Source: Actinomadura rubteroloni
GTDB taxonomy: Bacteria > Actinomycetota > Actinomycetes > Streptosporangiales > Streptosporangiaceae
DNA: 64,000 nt
Direction of reading: 5' to 3'
Assembly (NCBI RefSeq): GCF_002911665.1
Contig: NZ_MTBP01000002.1
Coordinates: forward strand, 1,550,001 to 1,614,000
Made by a program: the position numbers and the translations under genes. Within the stretch, counting starts at the first letter, position 1. Every line of letters starts with the position of its first letter. This document shows, piece by piece, positions 7,961-16,965 of this stretch. The notes under the pieces were generated by a model. The model was not told the DNA's origin and ran no database searches. It worked only from the letters and a program-made list of their open reading frames with translations.

Positions 7961-9159
7961 ACTGTCCCGTCTGCGACGAACCGTTCCAGCCGGGTGATCT
8001 GCTCTGCCTGAGCTGCGGGGCGAACCTGGCGCGCGCCGGGGGCGGCGGGGGCCGCCGTCCGGGCGGCTATGAGGACCAGGGGCCGCCGCGCGGCGGCCCG
8101 CCGCAGCACGGCGCCCCGCAACACGGTGCCCCGCAACACGGTGCCCCTCAGCACGGTGCACCGCAGCATGGAGCGCCGCAGCACGGCTCTCCCCAGCACG
8201 GCGCGCCGCAGCACGGCGCCCCGCAGCAGGGGCAGCCGTCCTACCAGCAGCAGTACGGGGACCAGCAGTACGGCGACCAGCGGTACGGCGGCGCCCCGCA
8301 GCCCGGCCCCCCGCAGCCTGGCCCGCCGCAGCAGGACCCGTGGAGCCAGCCGCCTCAGCAGCAGCAGCAGCCGCAGGACCCGTGGGGCGCGCCGCCGCCG
8401 CAGCACCAGGCGCCGCAGCAGCAGGACCCGTGGTCCTCGCCGCCCCAGCAGCAGCAGCCCGACCCCCGGCAGCAGGCGCCGCAGCCCGCGGACGGCTGGG
8501 GCGCGCCGCCGAGCCAGAACCCCGGCCCGCAGAGCCCGTACGAGCAGCAGGGACGTCCGGGCTACGACCCGTACGACCAGCAGGGCCAGCAGCAGGGTGG
8601 CCAGCAGTACGGCCAGGGCGGCGGCTACCAGCAGCAGGGCTACCCCCCGCAGCAGCAGGGCGGCGGCCAGCAGCAGTACGGCCGTCCCGACCAGGGTTAC
8701 GGCCCCGGCCCGCAGCGCGGCGGACGCGTTCCCGACAGCACCGCGGCCATGTGCCCGTACTGCGAGGCGGTGCTGACCAACCCGGCCGCCGCGCAGTGCG
8801 AGTCGTGCCTGCGTCCGCTGACGTCCAAGCCGCACGGGGCGCCGCAGGCCGCGCCGACGCTGCGCGTCCAGTTCCCGAGCGGGGACGTGAAGGTGGCCGC
8901 CGGGCAGCACCTCGTGCTCGGCCGCGACGCGGGCCAGTCCCCCGTGGCGAACACCTTCACCCAGTACGACAACGTGTCCCGGCGGCACTCGACTGTCTGG
9001 CTGGACCCGTCCGGCACGGCGTGGGTGCGCGACGAGGGCTCGACCAACGGCACGTTCGTCAACGGCGAGCGGCTGCCGCGCGGCGTGGAGGCGCCGCTGC
9101 GCGACGGGGACCAGCTCCGGCTGGCCGCCGACGTGACCGGCACCGTCCAGCTCACCTGA
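7948..9159 (+). CDS. Double zinc-ribbon FHA-domain protein with Gln/Pro-rich linker
   Basis: A 403-residue protein whose ATG overlaps the radical SAM gene by 13 bases. It opens with a zinc ribbon (CPVC then CLSCG, residues 6-24), continues with a long Pro/Gln/Gly/Tyr-rich disordered linker, then a second zinc ribbon (CPYC then CESC, about 269-285) and ends in an FHA domain (about 298-403). The FHA domain shows LVLGRDAG, VSRRHSTVW and GSTNGTFVNGERL, the phosphothreonine-recognition loops. FHA domains read phosphothreonine, so it is a natural reader of the kinase made by the same operon; that link is inference. Both zinc ribbons keep their four Cys. It is the last gene before a strong terminator. 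Confidence 0.9.
   Translation: MATLNCPVCDEPFQPGDLLCLSCGANLARAGGGGGRRPGGYEDQGPPRGGPPQHGAPQHGAPQHGAPQHGAPQHGAPQHGSPQHGAPQHGAPQQGQPSYQQQYGDQQYGDQRYGGAPQPGPPQPGPPQQDPWSQPPQQQQQPQDPWGAPPPQHQAPQQQDPWSSPPQQQQPDPRQQAPQPADGWGAPPSQNPGPQSPYEQQGRPGYDPYDQQGQQQGGQQYGQGGGYQQQGYPPQQQGGGQQQYGRPDQGYGPGPQRGGRVPDSTAAMCPYCEAVLTNPAAAQCESCLRPLTSKPHGAPQAAPTLRVQFPSGDVKVAAGQHLVLGRDAGQSPVANTFTQYDNVSRRHSTVWLDPSGTAWVRDEGSTNGTFVNGERLPRGVEAPLRDGDQLRLAADVTGTVQLT
8101..8235 (+). repeat. 15-bp in-frame tandem repeat (PQHGA units)
   Basis: Eight consecutive 15-base units encode Pro-Gln-His-Gly-Ala (one Ser variant), followed by a ninth degenerate PQQGQ unit. Silent differences between units show they are not brand new, but the length is likely to vary between strains. 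It lies in the linker between the two zinc ribbons of the FHA protein. Confidence 0.9.
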
Positions 9160-9169
9160 GGCGCGCGCG

Positions 9170-9212
9170 ACGACGGACGGCCCGCCGCCGGGCCGTCCGT
9201 CGTTGCTTTTTC
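9170..9212 (+). terminator. Strong intrinsic terminator ending the six-gene operon
   Basis: A perfect 15-bp stem (arms 9170-9184 and 9189-9203) with a four-base loop is followed by TGCTTTTTC. It lies 10 bases after the FHA gene stop. A real U-tract is uncommon in such GC-rich genomes, so this is a confident call. Confidence 0.9.
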
Positions 9213-9300
9213 GTGATCACGACGCGCTACCGTCGGGTCACAACGGCACGTCCTGTCCATCGGGGGGCACGGCGGGCCGTTTCCTGACGGAGAACCACGC

Positions 9301-10002
9301 ATGCGCCGCATTCTCGTCGTGTCCGTCGCGACGGTCACGCTGCTCGCCCCCGCCGGTGTCGCCCGTGCCGGGACCGTCGCCGCACCGAGCGTCATCACCG
9401 GTTTCACCGTCGCCACGACGGCCCTCGGAACGCTCCGGATCTCCGGCTGGCTGGCCGCGCCGGGCGCCCCGGTCGCCGGGAAGCACCTGGTGCTGGAGGC
9501 GGCGGACGCGTCCCACGGCGCCTGGCACATCGTGTCGCTGCCGAAAGCGCCCGTGACGAAGGCCGATGGCTCGTTCACCGCGTCCTACGACTTCATCGCC
9601 TACCCGCACGGCTACTACCGCGCCCGGTTCGCCGGGGACGACACCGTGGGCGCCGCGCTCAGCGGCGAGGCCCGCGACACGCGCGCCGACACGCGCGTCC
9701 GGGGCTGGTCGGCGTCCCGGCACAAGATCCGCAAGGGCTCGCGGGTCACGTTCGGCGGCACGCTGCTCCAGAAGTCCGGGACGTCCTGGACGCCGCTCAA
9801 GAACCAGCGCGTCTACATCATCGGCCGGATGCGCGGCAGGAAGACGTGGTACTGGTACGCGCGTCCGAAGACGAACGGCAAGGGCGTGTTCAAGGCCCGG
9901 TTCCGCGTCGCGCGCGACACCTACTTCACGTTCCAGTACTACGGCGACCGGACGCACTACACCGAGGTGCCGACCGTCGAGACGTTCGTCAACGTCCGCT
10001 GA
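9301..10002 (+). CDS. Secreted beta-rich hypothetical protein
   Basis: A 233-residue protein with a classical signal peptide (MRRILVVSVATVTLLAPAGVARA, predicted cleavage near residue 23). The mature part looks like two Ig-like or beta-sandwich repeats: VITGFTVATTALGTLRISG and KIRKGSRVTFGGTLLQ both begin a module that ends in a YYRARFAGD or YFTFQYYGD strand. Such modules are common in actinobacterial secreted proteins of unknown function. GGAG lies eight bases before the ATG, and a weak promoter (TTGCTT, 19 bases, TACCGT at 9228-9233) overlaps the end of the preceding terminator. It has no Cys and no catalytic motif that I can see. Confidence 0.8.
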   Translation: MRRILVVSVATVTLLAPAGVARAGTVAAPSVITGFTVATTALGTLRISGWLAAPGAPVAGKHLVLEAADASHGAWHIVSLPKAPVTKADGSFTASYDFIAYPHGYYRARFAGDDTVGAALSGEARDTRADTRVRGWSASRHKIRKGSRVTFGGTLLQKSGTSWTPLKNQRVYIIGRMRGRKTWYWYARPKTNGKGVFKARFRVARDTYFTFQYYGDRTHYTEVPTVETFVNVR

Positions 10003-10010
10003 GACGACGA

Positions 10011-10039
10011 CGGCCCCCGGCGCGCAACGCCGGGGGCCG
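10011..10039. terminator. Bidirectional hairpin between convergent genes
   Basis: A perfect 12-bp GC stem (10011-10022 and 10028-10039) with loop CGCAA lies between the converging secreted-protein and typA stop codons. There is no U-tract on either side, typical of GC-rich actinobacterial terminators. Confidence 0.75.
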
Positions 10040-10051
10040 ATCGGACGGACG

Positions 10052-11905
<1,854 letters not shown>

Positions 11906-12035
11906 GCAGGCTCGCCTTGGGTGAGGGTTGGGCGTGGGGATTTCGTGACGCCGCGGACGAGCGGCCACTACCAGTCTACTCGGCCCGCGCGGCGCCCTTT
12001 CCGACTCGGCGTCGCGACCCGGCCCCGGCGGCCAA

Positions 12036-12065
12036 TTGGTCATCTATGCGCATTCTTTGTAAGGT
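12036..12065 (+). promoter_or_regulatory. Probable promoter of the riboswitch-NlpC unit
   Basis: TTGGTC (12036-12041), an 18-base spacer and TAAGGT (12060-12065) fit a housekeeping actinobacterial promoter. The predicted transcript would start near 12072, just ahead of the riboswitch. This rests on motif matching only. Confidence 0.5.
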
Positions 12066-12110
12066 CTTTCGTCATCCGGGCGTTCCCTCGCCCCTGCTCT
12101 CGGGGCCGCG

Positions 12111-12232
12111 TCCGGATCCGCCGAGTCCCCCGGAGGGGGAGCCGGGGACCCAACCGGGCTTCTCGGGGTGAATCGACGCACGGCGTCGTAGGGCTTCTCC
12201 GGCCCGAACCCGTCAGCTAACCCGGCAGGCGG
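12111..12232 (+). ncRNA. Cyclic di-AMP riboswitch (ydaO/yuaA class)
   Basis: The conserved ydaO-class blocks occur in order: GAGCCGGGGACCCAA (from 12139), CGGGGTGAATCG (12164-12175), GTAGGG (12188) and CCCGAACCCGTCAGCTAACC (12203-12222) followed by GGCAGGCGG. In actinobacteria this class senses c-di-AMP and usually sits before genes for secreted cell-wall hydrolases. Here it ends about 20 bases before the TTG start of an NlpC/P60 hydrolase. High c-di-AMP normally turns expression off. The boundaries are approximate. Confidence 0.92.
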
Positions 12233-12253
12233 CGAGGAGAGGAGAGACCGGTT

Positions 12254-13246
12254 TTGGCACCGGATTCCCGGCGGCGCCGCTGGACGGCGCCCGCAGTCGC
12301 GGTGGCCGCGCTCGTCGGCCTCGGGCTCACCGGACCGGCCGTCGCGCACGCCGCGTCGCCGCTGACCGTCCTCGCGGCTCCCAAGCCCACCGAGAAGGAG
12401 CTGCGCAAGCAGCTCGACGACCTCAACACCCAGGCCGAGATCCTCACCGAGAAGTTCAACAAGGCCCGCGTCGACCTGGACCGCGCGCAGCGCGCCGAGG
12501 CCGCCGCCGCCCGCATCTCGGCGGACCTGGAGGCCAAGGTCGCGCCCGCCCGCCGGCAGCTCGCCGCGCTCGCCGCCGCGAACTACATGAGCGGCGGACC
12601 GGACGTCCTGTTCGGCTCCGGCGGCGCGGACGGCCTGTCCGACACCGCCTACCTCGCCCAGAACCAGGCGACGGTCGTCGCGTCCGTCCAGGCGGAGATC
12701 GACAAGGCCAACAAGGCCAAGCTGGCCGCCGAGCAGCGCACCGCGCAGGTCGCGCAGGCCAAGAAGCAGGTCGAGAACGCCCGCACCACCGCCCGCAACA
12801 AGATCGCGGAAGTGCAGAAGCAGCTCGACAAGCTCACCACCACGCACGTCAAGGACCCGCACACCGGGCTGTCGGCGACCGTCACCGGCTCGGGCCTGCC
12901 CGCGCGGATGGCCCGCAAGGCGCTGACCAAGATCGGCCGCCCGTACGTGTGGGGCGCCGCCGGGCCGAGCACCTTCGACTGCTCCGGGCTCGTCGTGTGG
13001 GCTTACGCGCAGGTCGGCAAGCCGGGACTGCCGCACTACACCGGGGACCTCTTCGAGCTGGGGACGAAGGTGAGCCGGGGCTCGCTCCAGTCCGGCGACC
13101 TCGTCTACTTCGGGTCCAACCTCCACCACATGGGGATCTACCTCGGCGGCGGGAAGTTCCTGCACGCGCCGTCGACCGGCGACGTCGTCAAGATCTCGGA
13201 GCTCTCGGACCGGTCCGACTTCGCGGGGGCCAACCGCATCGGCTAG
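12254..13246 (+). CDS. Secreted NlpC/P60 peptidoglycan hydrolase under c-di-AMP control
   Basis: A 330-residue protein from a TTG start with a GAGGAGAGGAGAG ribosome site. It has a signal peptide ending around AVAHA (about residue 33), a long N-terminal coiled coil (about 48-205) and a C-terminal NlpC/P60 domain (about 217-330). The catalytic Cys is in TFDCSGLVVWA (about residue 242), the His in LHHMGIYLGGG, and the Cys is preceded by GRPYVWGAAG. This is the RipA/CwlO-type layout, in which the coiled coil restrains a D,L-endopeptidase that cuts peptidoglycan stem peptides. Its mRNA leader carries a ydaO-class riboswitch, tying hydrolase production to c-di-AMP and thus to turgor and wall state. 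Confidence 0.93.
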   Translation: MAPDSRRRRWTAPAVAVAALVGLGLTGPAVAHAASPLTVLAAPKPTEKELRKQLDDLNTQAEILTEKFNKARVDLDRAQRAEAAAARISADLEAKVAPARRQLAALAAANYMSGGPDVLFGSGGADGLSDTAYLAQNQATVVASVQAEIDKANKAKLAAEQRTAQVAQAKKQVENARTTARNKIAEVQKQLDKLTTTHVKDPHTGLSATVTGSGLPARMARKALTKIGRPYVWGAAGPSTFDCSGLVVWAYAQVGKPGLPHYTGDLFELGTKVSRGSLQSGDLVYFGSNLHHMGIYLGGGKFLHAPSTGDVVKISELSDRSDFAGANRIG

Positions 13247-13360
13247 TCCTCTTTGTCGGGATCTATTCCGCAACGCCCCGGGTGGGGAGTACGCTCCGGC
13301 GCAGTCCGTGAACGCCGTTCCGGCGCACCGGTGTTCGTCCCTCCGCCCGAAGGAGTTCCG

Positions 13361-13795
13361 GTGAGGTTCCGCAAGCCCGTCCTCGTCGCGGCCACGGCCG
13401 CCGCCGCCCTGCTGCCGGTCGCGGCCGTCGCCGCCCCGGCGGGCGCCGTACCGCCGCCCGCCGGACGGATCGCCGTCCAGGCCGCGCCGCTGCCCTCCGC
13501 GGACCAGTTGCTCGCGCTCGTCCTCACCGCGTTCCCCGCGAACATCCAGGCCGACGCGCGGCTGATCCTCGCCGGGGACTACATGAACGGGCTGCAGAAG
13601 CTCGTCGCGGACGTCCAGAAGCTCACGTCCGCGCAGCTCCAGGACATCGCCGCCAAGCTGCTCAAGTTGCTCAAGCTGCTGCCGACCGACCTCGGGAGCC
13701 TGTTCGGCGCACAGCTCTCCCAGGGCCTGTCCCACGACGAGGCGCTGACCGCGGCGATCACCGCGGCCCTCGCGCCCCGCCTTCAGTCCAAGTAG
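13361..13795 (+). CDS. Small secreted hypothetical protein
   Basis: A 144-residue protein from the GTG at 13361, chosen because AAGGAG lies six bases upstream and because it places a signal peptide (VRFRKPVLVAATAAAALLPVA) at the N-terminus; the longer frame from 13253 would bury it. The mature part is alpha-helical and Leu/Ala-rich with no Cys (LQDIAAKLLKLLKLLPTDLG, then a Gln-Gly-Leu-Ser helix). I do not recognise the family. Its last 13 bases overlap the 3' end of the convergent NUDIX gene. Confidence 0.75.
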   Translation: MRFRKPVLVAATAAAALLPVAAVAAPAGAVPPPAGRIAVQAAPLPSADQLLALVLTAFPANIQADARLILAGDYMNGLQKLVADVQKLTSAQLQDIAAKLLKLLKLLPTDLGSLFGAQLSQGLSHDEALTAAITAALAPRLQSK

Positions 13796-14160
13796 GGGGC
13801 GAGCAGGTCGACGATCGGCCGGTCGCCCGGCAGCCACGGGACGTCGTGCAGCTCGCCGGCGGTGAGCCAGCGCAGCTCCCGGTGCTCCAGGGCGCGCGGC
13901 TCGCCGTCCTCCAGCCGCGCCGTCCAGACCCGCAGGACGCCGCCGAGCACGAGCGGCCAGTCCCCGCCGACCCGGTCGCCGAGCACGACGCCGACGCCCA
14001 GCTCCTCCCGGCACTCGCGCACGAGCGCCTGCTCGTCGCTCTCCCCCGGATCGACCTTGCCGCCCGGGAACTCCCAGCCGCCCGCCAGCGCGGGCGGCTC
14101 CGCCCGCTGCGCCGCCAGCAACCGCCCGTCCGCGATGATCGCCGCACCGACCACTATCAC
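13783..14160 (-). CDS. NUDIX hydrolase, MutT-like
   Basis: A 125-residue protein with a complete Nudix box: GGKVDPGESDEQALVRECRE followed by ELGV, matching GX5EX7REUXEEXGU with the metal-binding Glu residues in place. WEFPGGKVDPGES and the length are typical of the (deoxy)nucleoside triphosphate pyrophosphohydrolases that include MutT (8-oxo-dGTP sanitation). The substrate cannot be fixed from sequence. The start is GTG at 14160; another GTG six bases in is possible. The upstream 330 bases are non-coding and repeat-rich. Confidence 0.92.
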   Translation of the reverse strand: MIVVGAAIIADGRLLAAQRAEPPALAGGWEFPGGKVDPGESDEQALVRECREELGVGVVLGDRVGGDWPLVLGGVLRVWTARLEDGEPRALEHRELRWLTAGELHDVPWLPGDRPIVDLLAPYLD

Positions 14161-14492
14161 CCCGCGTCACCCACTTTCCTCGCCGCCATCATGTCGTGTC
14201 CCCCAGGGGCAGCAGCTCGTCTGCCCAGGGGGAGCGGCTCCTTCGCCCAGGGGGAGCGACCCCCCTGGAACCCCCCGCCGGGCGCGCACGCAGCATCCTC
14301 GCTCGCAGAGCTCGCTGCGGTGCAGCCTGCGCGCTCGCGTTCTCCCGCGGACTCGCTGGCGCTCGCCCGCGTGAGAACGCGTGGCAACACGCGACCCACC
14401 GGGCGCGCAGGAACATGTGACGCGTAACACTTGAAGACACCAGACCCGTGGCACCCGTGGGGGCGTGGGGCGCGTGGGCGTGGGGGGTGCAG
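14161..14492. other. Repeat-rich intergenic region between Mut7-C and NUDIX genes
   Basis: This 332-base stretch lies between two minus-strand genes and holds no credible gene. It contains three units of a 22-bp tandem repeat (from 14202) and a hairpin (14336-14381: arms CGCGTTCTC and GAGAACGCG plus five more pairs after a mismatch, 16-base loop). The hairpin could end the Mut7-C transcript. The open frames crossing it are Arg/Ser-rich shadows. Confidence 0.6.
14202..14267. repeat. 22-bp tandem repeat, three units
   Basis: CCCAGGGG(C/G)AGC recurs at 14202, 14224 and 14246, each at exactly 22-base spacing, with the remaining ten bases of each unit partly conserved (GCTC at the same phase in the first two). 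Non-coding, immediately upstream of the NUDIX gene. Confidence 0.8.
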
Positions 14493-15233
14493 TCACGGGG
14501 TTCGGGTGGCGACGATGCGTTCGGCTCGGGCGACTATCGCGGCGAGGTGCTCGCCGTGGGCGCCGCGCCAGTAGATCCGACCGCAGGCCGCGCAGCGGCC
14601 GTAGGCGGTCTGGGTGCGGCGGGTGCCCTCCTCGAGCGCGTCCGCGACGTCCGCCGCGTCCACCGGGACGAGGGGGCCGTTGCAGGCTGTGCAGCGCGTC
14701 CATGGGCGCAGGATGGGCGCGAACCGGTCCAGGACGTCGTCGAGCTGGTCGTCGGGGCGCGAGCCGCGCACGTACGCGCCGAACCACAGCGCCCGGCGGC
14801 GCAGCAGGCCCCGGTCCTGTGTCAGCAGCACGCGGCGCTCGGCGCTCGCCCACCGGACGAGCGACGGGTCGTCGCAGTCGTTGTCGTAGGCCGTGTCCAG
14901 CCCTAGCAGGCGCATCCGGCGGGCGAGCGTGCCGAGGTGGACGTCCAGCAGGAAGCTCGGCGCGTCCTCACCCTCGGCCAGTGGCACACGTTGCGGACGC
15001 GCCACCGGACGCACCTCGACGCGTGTGCCGGGCGCGGGCCGGTGTCTCCCACTTGCCGGGACGCCGTCCACGACCAGTTCCCCGACCTCCGGCAGCGGCA
15101 CGCCCAGCGCCTCCACCACGTGTCCCAGCGACGCGGTCCCGTCGTGCGCGAGCCGCGTCTCGGCGGCCCGCCGCGACGACGGCAGGAACATCAGCAGCGC
15201 GCCCGACACCGACACCGTGATCTCTTCGGCCAC
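14493..15233 (-). CDS. Mut7-C RNase-like protein with N-terminal ubiquitin-like domain
   Basis: A 246-residue protein from GTG 15233. Residues 1-90 form a beta-grasp, ubiquitin-like domain (VSVSGALLMFLPSSRR, then VVEALGVPLPEVGELVVDG), the Mut7-C ubiquitin family. Residues 95-170 are the Mut7-C PIN-like domain, with LDVHLGTLARRMRLLGLDT, YDNDCDD and ERRVLLTQDRGLL containing the acidic residues of the predicted nuclease centre. The end carries a zinc ribbon (CTACNG and CAACGRIYWRG). The family is predicted to act in RNA cleavage or tRNA/sulfur-related processing, but its substrate is not known. It lies 44 bases downstream of the secretion-like operon and may be co-transcribed by read-through. 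Confidence 0.88.
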   Translation of the reverse strand: MAEEITVSVSGALLMFLPSSRRAAETRLAHDGTASLGHVVEALGVPLPEVGELVVDGVPASGRHRPAPGTRVEVRPVARPQRVPLAEGEDAPSFLLDVHLGTLARRMRLLGLDTAYDNDCDDPSLVRWASAERRVLLTQDRGLLRRRALWFGAYVRGSRPDDQLDDVLDRFAPILRPWTRCTACNGPLVPVDAADVADALEEGTRRTQTAYGRCAACGRIYWRGAHGEHLAAIVARAERIVATRTP

Positions 15234-15277
15234 GGCGCCCAGGATGCCATGCGGCGCCGCGCGGTCCGTCCTGGTTT

Positions 15278-16339
15278 TCAGCCGCCCTGCGCGACGAACT
15301 GGGTGACCTTCTGCTGGAAGTCCTTGCGGGCCAGGGGACGCGTCGCCCCGACCCAGTCCGGCCTGCGGTAGGACTTCACGCCGATGTTCGGGCTGCACGT
15401 CGAGCAGCTCGCCACGACCATCATGCCCTTGCGCAGTACCATTCCGACGTGCCCGGGATTGTCGGACGACGTGCCCGGTCCGGAATTGAAGAACACCAGG
15501 TCGCCGGGTTGTTCCTCGCCCTTCTTGACCTTCACGCCGAACGGCCACTGCTCGAACGTCGTCCGGGGAATGCTCAGCCCGACGCTGCGGTAGGCGGCCT
15601 GGATGAGGCTGGAGCAGTCCCACGCGTCCGGGCCGGTCGCGCCGAAGATGTACCGCTTGCCGCGCTGCGCCAGCGCGAACGCCAGGATGCGCTGGACGAG
15701 CGCGGTGGCCTCGGGCGGCAGGTCGTCGTCCTTGCAGTCCACGCCGCCGGACTGGACGGGCGTGTAGTTCCCGTTCGCGTACTTCTTCGCCCAGGAAAGG
15801 ACGAGGTTCACGTAGTCCCACGAGTGGTTGTACATGAACACGGCCGTGCGGGTCCGGGTGGGGGCGCCGTTGTGCTTGAGGTATTTGGCGGCCGTGGGAA
15901 TGGCGTCGGCAGGGTTGTAGCGGTCTTTCTTGCCGTCCTTGTCGCCGTCCACCGCGAACTCGTCGAACGTCGGCTTCAGGAACTGCATCGGGCCGCCCGC
16001 GCCCGCGTAGTTCTCTCCGGACGACACGCCCGGCGACCGCGACTGGCCGTGGTCGGTCTCGACCTTTCCGATCCCTGCGAGCAGGTTCCACGGCAGCCCG
16101 TACTCCCGGCCCGCCTTCTTGTACAGGTCGAGATAGTTGGCGGGGATCGCGCGGGCCTCCGTCGCGGCGGCGGGCTGCGCGCCGGCGGACGAGGTGTCGG
16201 TGCAGTCGCCGCTGCCCGCGCCGCTCCCGCCGAACAGGAACTGGCTCGCGCCGAACAGCGTCGGGACGACCAGGAGCGCCGAGAACAGTCCGGCGACCGC
16301 GACGAGCGCCGCCGTCACCGCGAGCCGCCGCCGGCTCAT
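15278..16339 (-). CDS. Bifunctional lytic transglycosylase / NlpC-P60 hydrolase of the T4SS-like locus
   Basis: A 353-residue protein with an N-terminal membrane anchor (AVTAALVAVAGLFSALLVVP), a transglycosylase SLT-like domain (about 65-190; catalytic Glu in GIGKVETDHG, then GAGGPMQFLKPTF and VFMYNHSW) and a C-terminal NlpC/P60 domain (about 215-340; Cys in WDCSSLIQAAY, His in NPGHVGMVL). One enzyme can thus cut both glycan strands and stem peptides, like VirB1-type proteins of Gram-positive conjugation systems. Its ATG overlaps the stop of the preceding small membrane gene (ATGA), making it the last member of the secretion operon and the likely tool for opening the cell wall locally. Confidence 0.92.
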   Translation of the reverse strand: MSRRRLAVTAALVAVAGLFSALLVVPTLFGASQFLFGGSGAGSGDCTDTSSAGAQPAAATEARAIPANYLDLYKKAGREYGLPWNLLAGIGKVETDHGQSRSPGVSSGENYAGAGGPMQFLKPTFDEFAVDGDKDGKKDRYNPADAIPTAAKYLKHNGAPTRTRTAVFMYNHSWDYVNLVLSWAKKYANGNYTPVQSGGVDCKDDDLPPEATALVQRILAFALAQRGKRYIFGATGPDAWDCSSLIQAAYRSVGLSIPRTTFEQWPFGVKVKKGEEQPGDLVFFNSGPGTSSDNPGHVGMVLRKGMMVVASCSTCSPNIGVKSYRRPDWVGATRPLARKDFQQKVTQFVAQGG

Positions 16340-16965
16340 CCGGTGTCCCCCTGCTGCCCGGTGCCCGCGGGCTCGAACGCGTAGACCCTGAGCGCGTCGC
16401 CGTCGCGGGAGACCGTCACGGCGTACTGCTGGCTGGTCCGCGCCGTGTGGCCGTCGCGGGTGACCTCCTGCTTCGCCGTCACCAGGAAGATGAGCGAGTT
16501 ATCGCCGATGTCGTTGATGCGGTCCAGGGTGGCGCCGCTCGTCGCGACGACCTTGTGCGCCGTCCGCTCCTGCTGGAGGCCGGGCGACGCGGCGCCCTGC
16601 CGGAGCTGGTTCCCGAGGTCGTCGGTGACGAGCCCGGCCAGGCGCCGCAGGTAGGCGTCGGCGGGCTCGTCATAGCGGTACGTGCCGTACGCGGCGACGA
16701 ACCGCTGCGCGGCGTCGGCGGCCGTGCCGAACTCCTGCTGGGAGAACGGCAGCAGCCGGTAGATGTCGAACGGGCCCGACCCGACCGTCCCGGAGATCCC
16801 GGGCGGCGGCGACGCGGGGCCCGTCGGCGCCGACGACACCGTCGGCCGGGGCTCGGCCTCGTCGTCGTGGCCGGACGGCGCGACCGTCAGGTACACGCCG
16901 ATCGCCGCCAGGACGACCACCAGCCCGCCGAACAGCATCCTGCGCTGCCGGTCGTTCAGGTTCAT
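16336..16965 (-). CDS. Single-pass membrane protein of the T4SS-like locus
   Basis: A 209-residue protein: a short cytosolic N-terminus, one transmembrane helix (MLFGGLVVVLAAIGVYLTV), a Pro-rich linker and a soluble extracellular domain of about 140 residues ending VSRDGDALRVYAFEPAG. The topology and the alpha+beta pattern (FDIYRLLPFSQQEF, AAQRFVAAYGTY, QQYAVTVSRDGDALRV) resemble VirB8/NTF2-like assembly proteins, but I cannot confirm the fold. Both ends overlap neighbours by four bases (ATGA), so it is firmly part of the operon with the VirB6-like channel upstream and the wall hydrolase downstream. Confidence 0.8.
   Translation of the reverse strand: MNLNDRQRRMLFGGLVVVLAAIGVYLTVAPSGHDDEAEPRPTVSSAPTGPASPPPGISGTVGSGPFDIYRLLPFSQQEFGTAADAAQRFVAAYGTYRYDEPADAYLRRLAGLVTDDLGNQLRQGAASPGLQQERTAHKVVATSGATLDRINDIGDNSLIFLVTAKQEVTRDGHTARTSQQYAVTVSRDGDALRVYAFEPAGTGQQGDTG

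Noticed and set aside
8101..8235. Short regular repeats considered as a CRISPR array
   Set aside because: The units are contiguous 15-mers in frame inside a gene with no spacers; no cas gene is present in the window.
14202..14267. 22-bp repeats considered as a CRISPR array
   Set aside because: There are only three directly abutting units without spacers.
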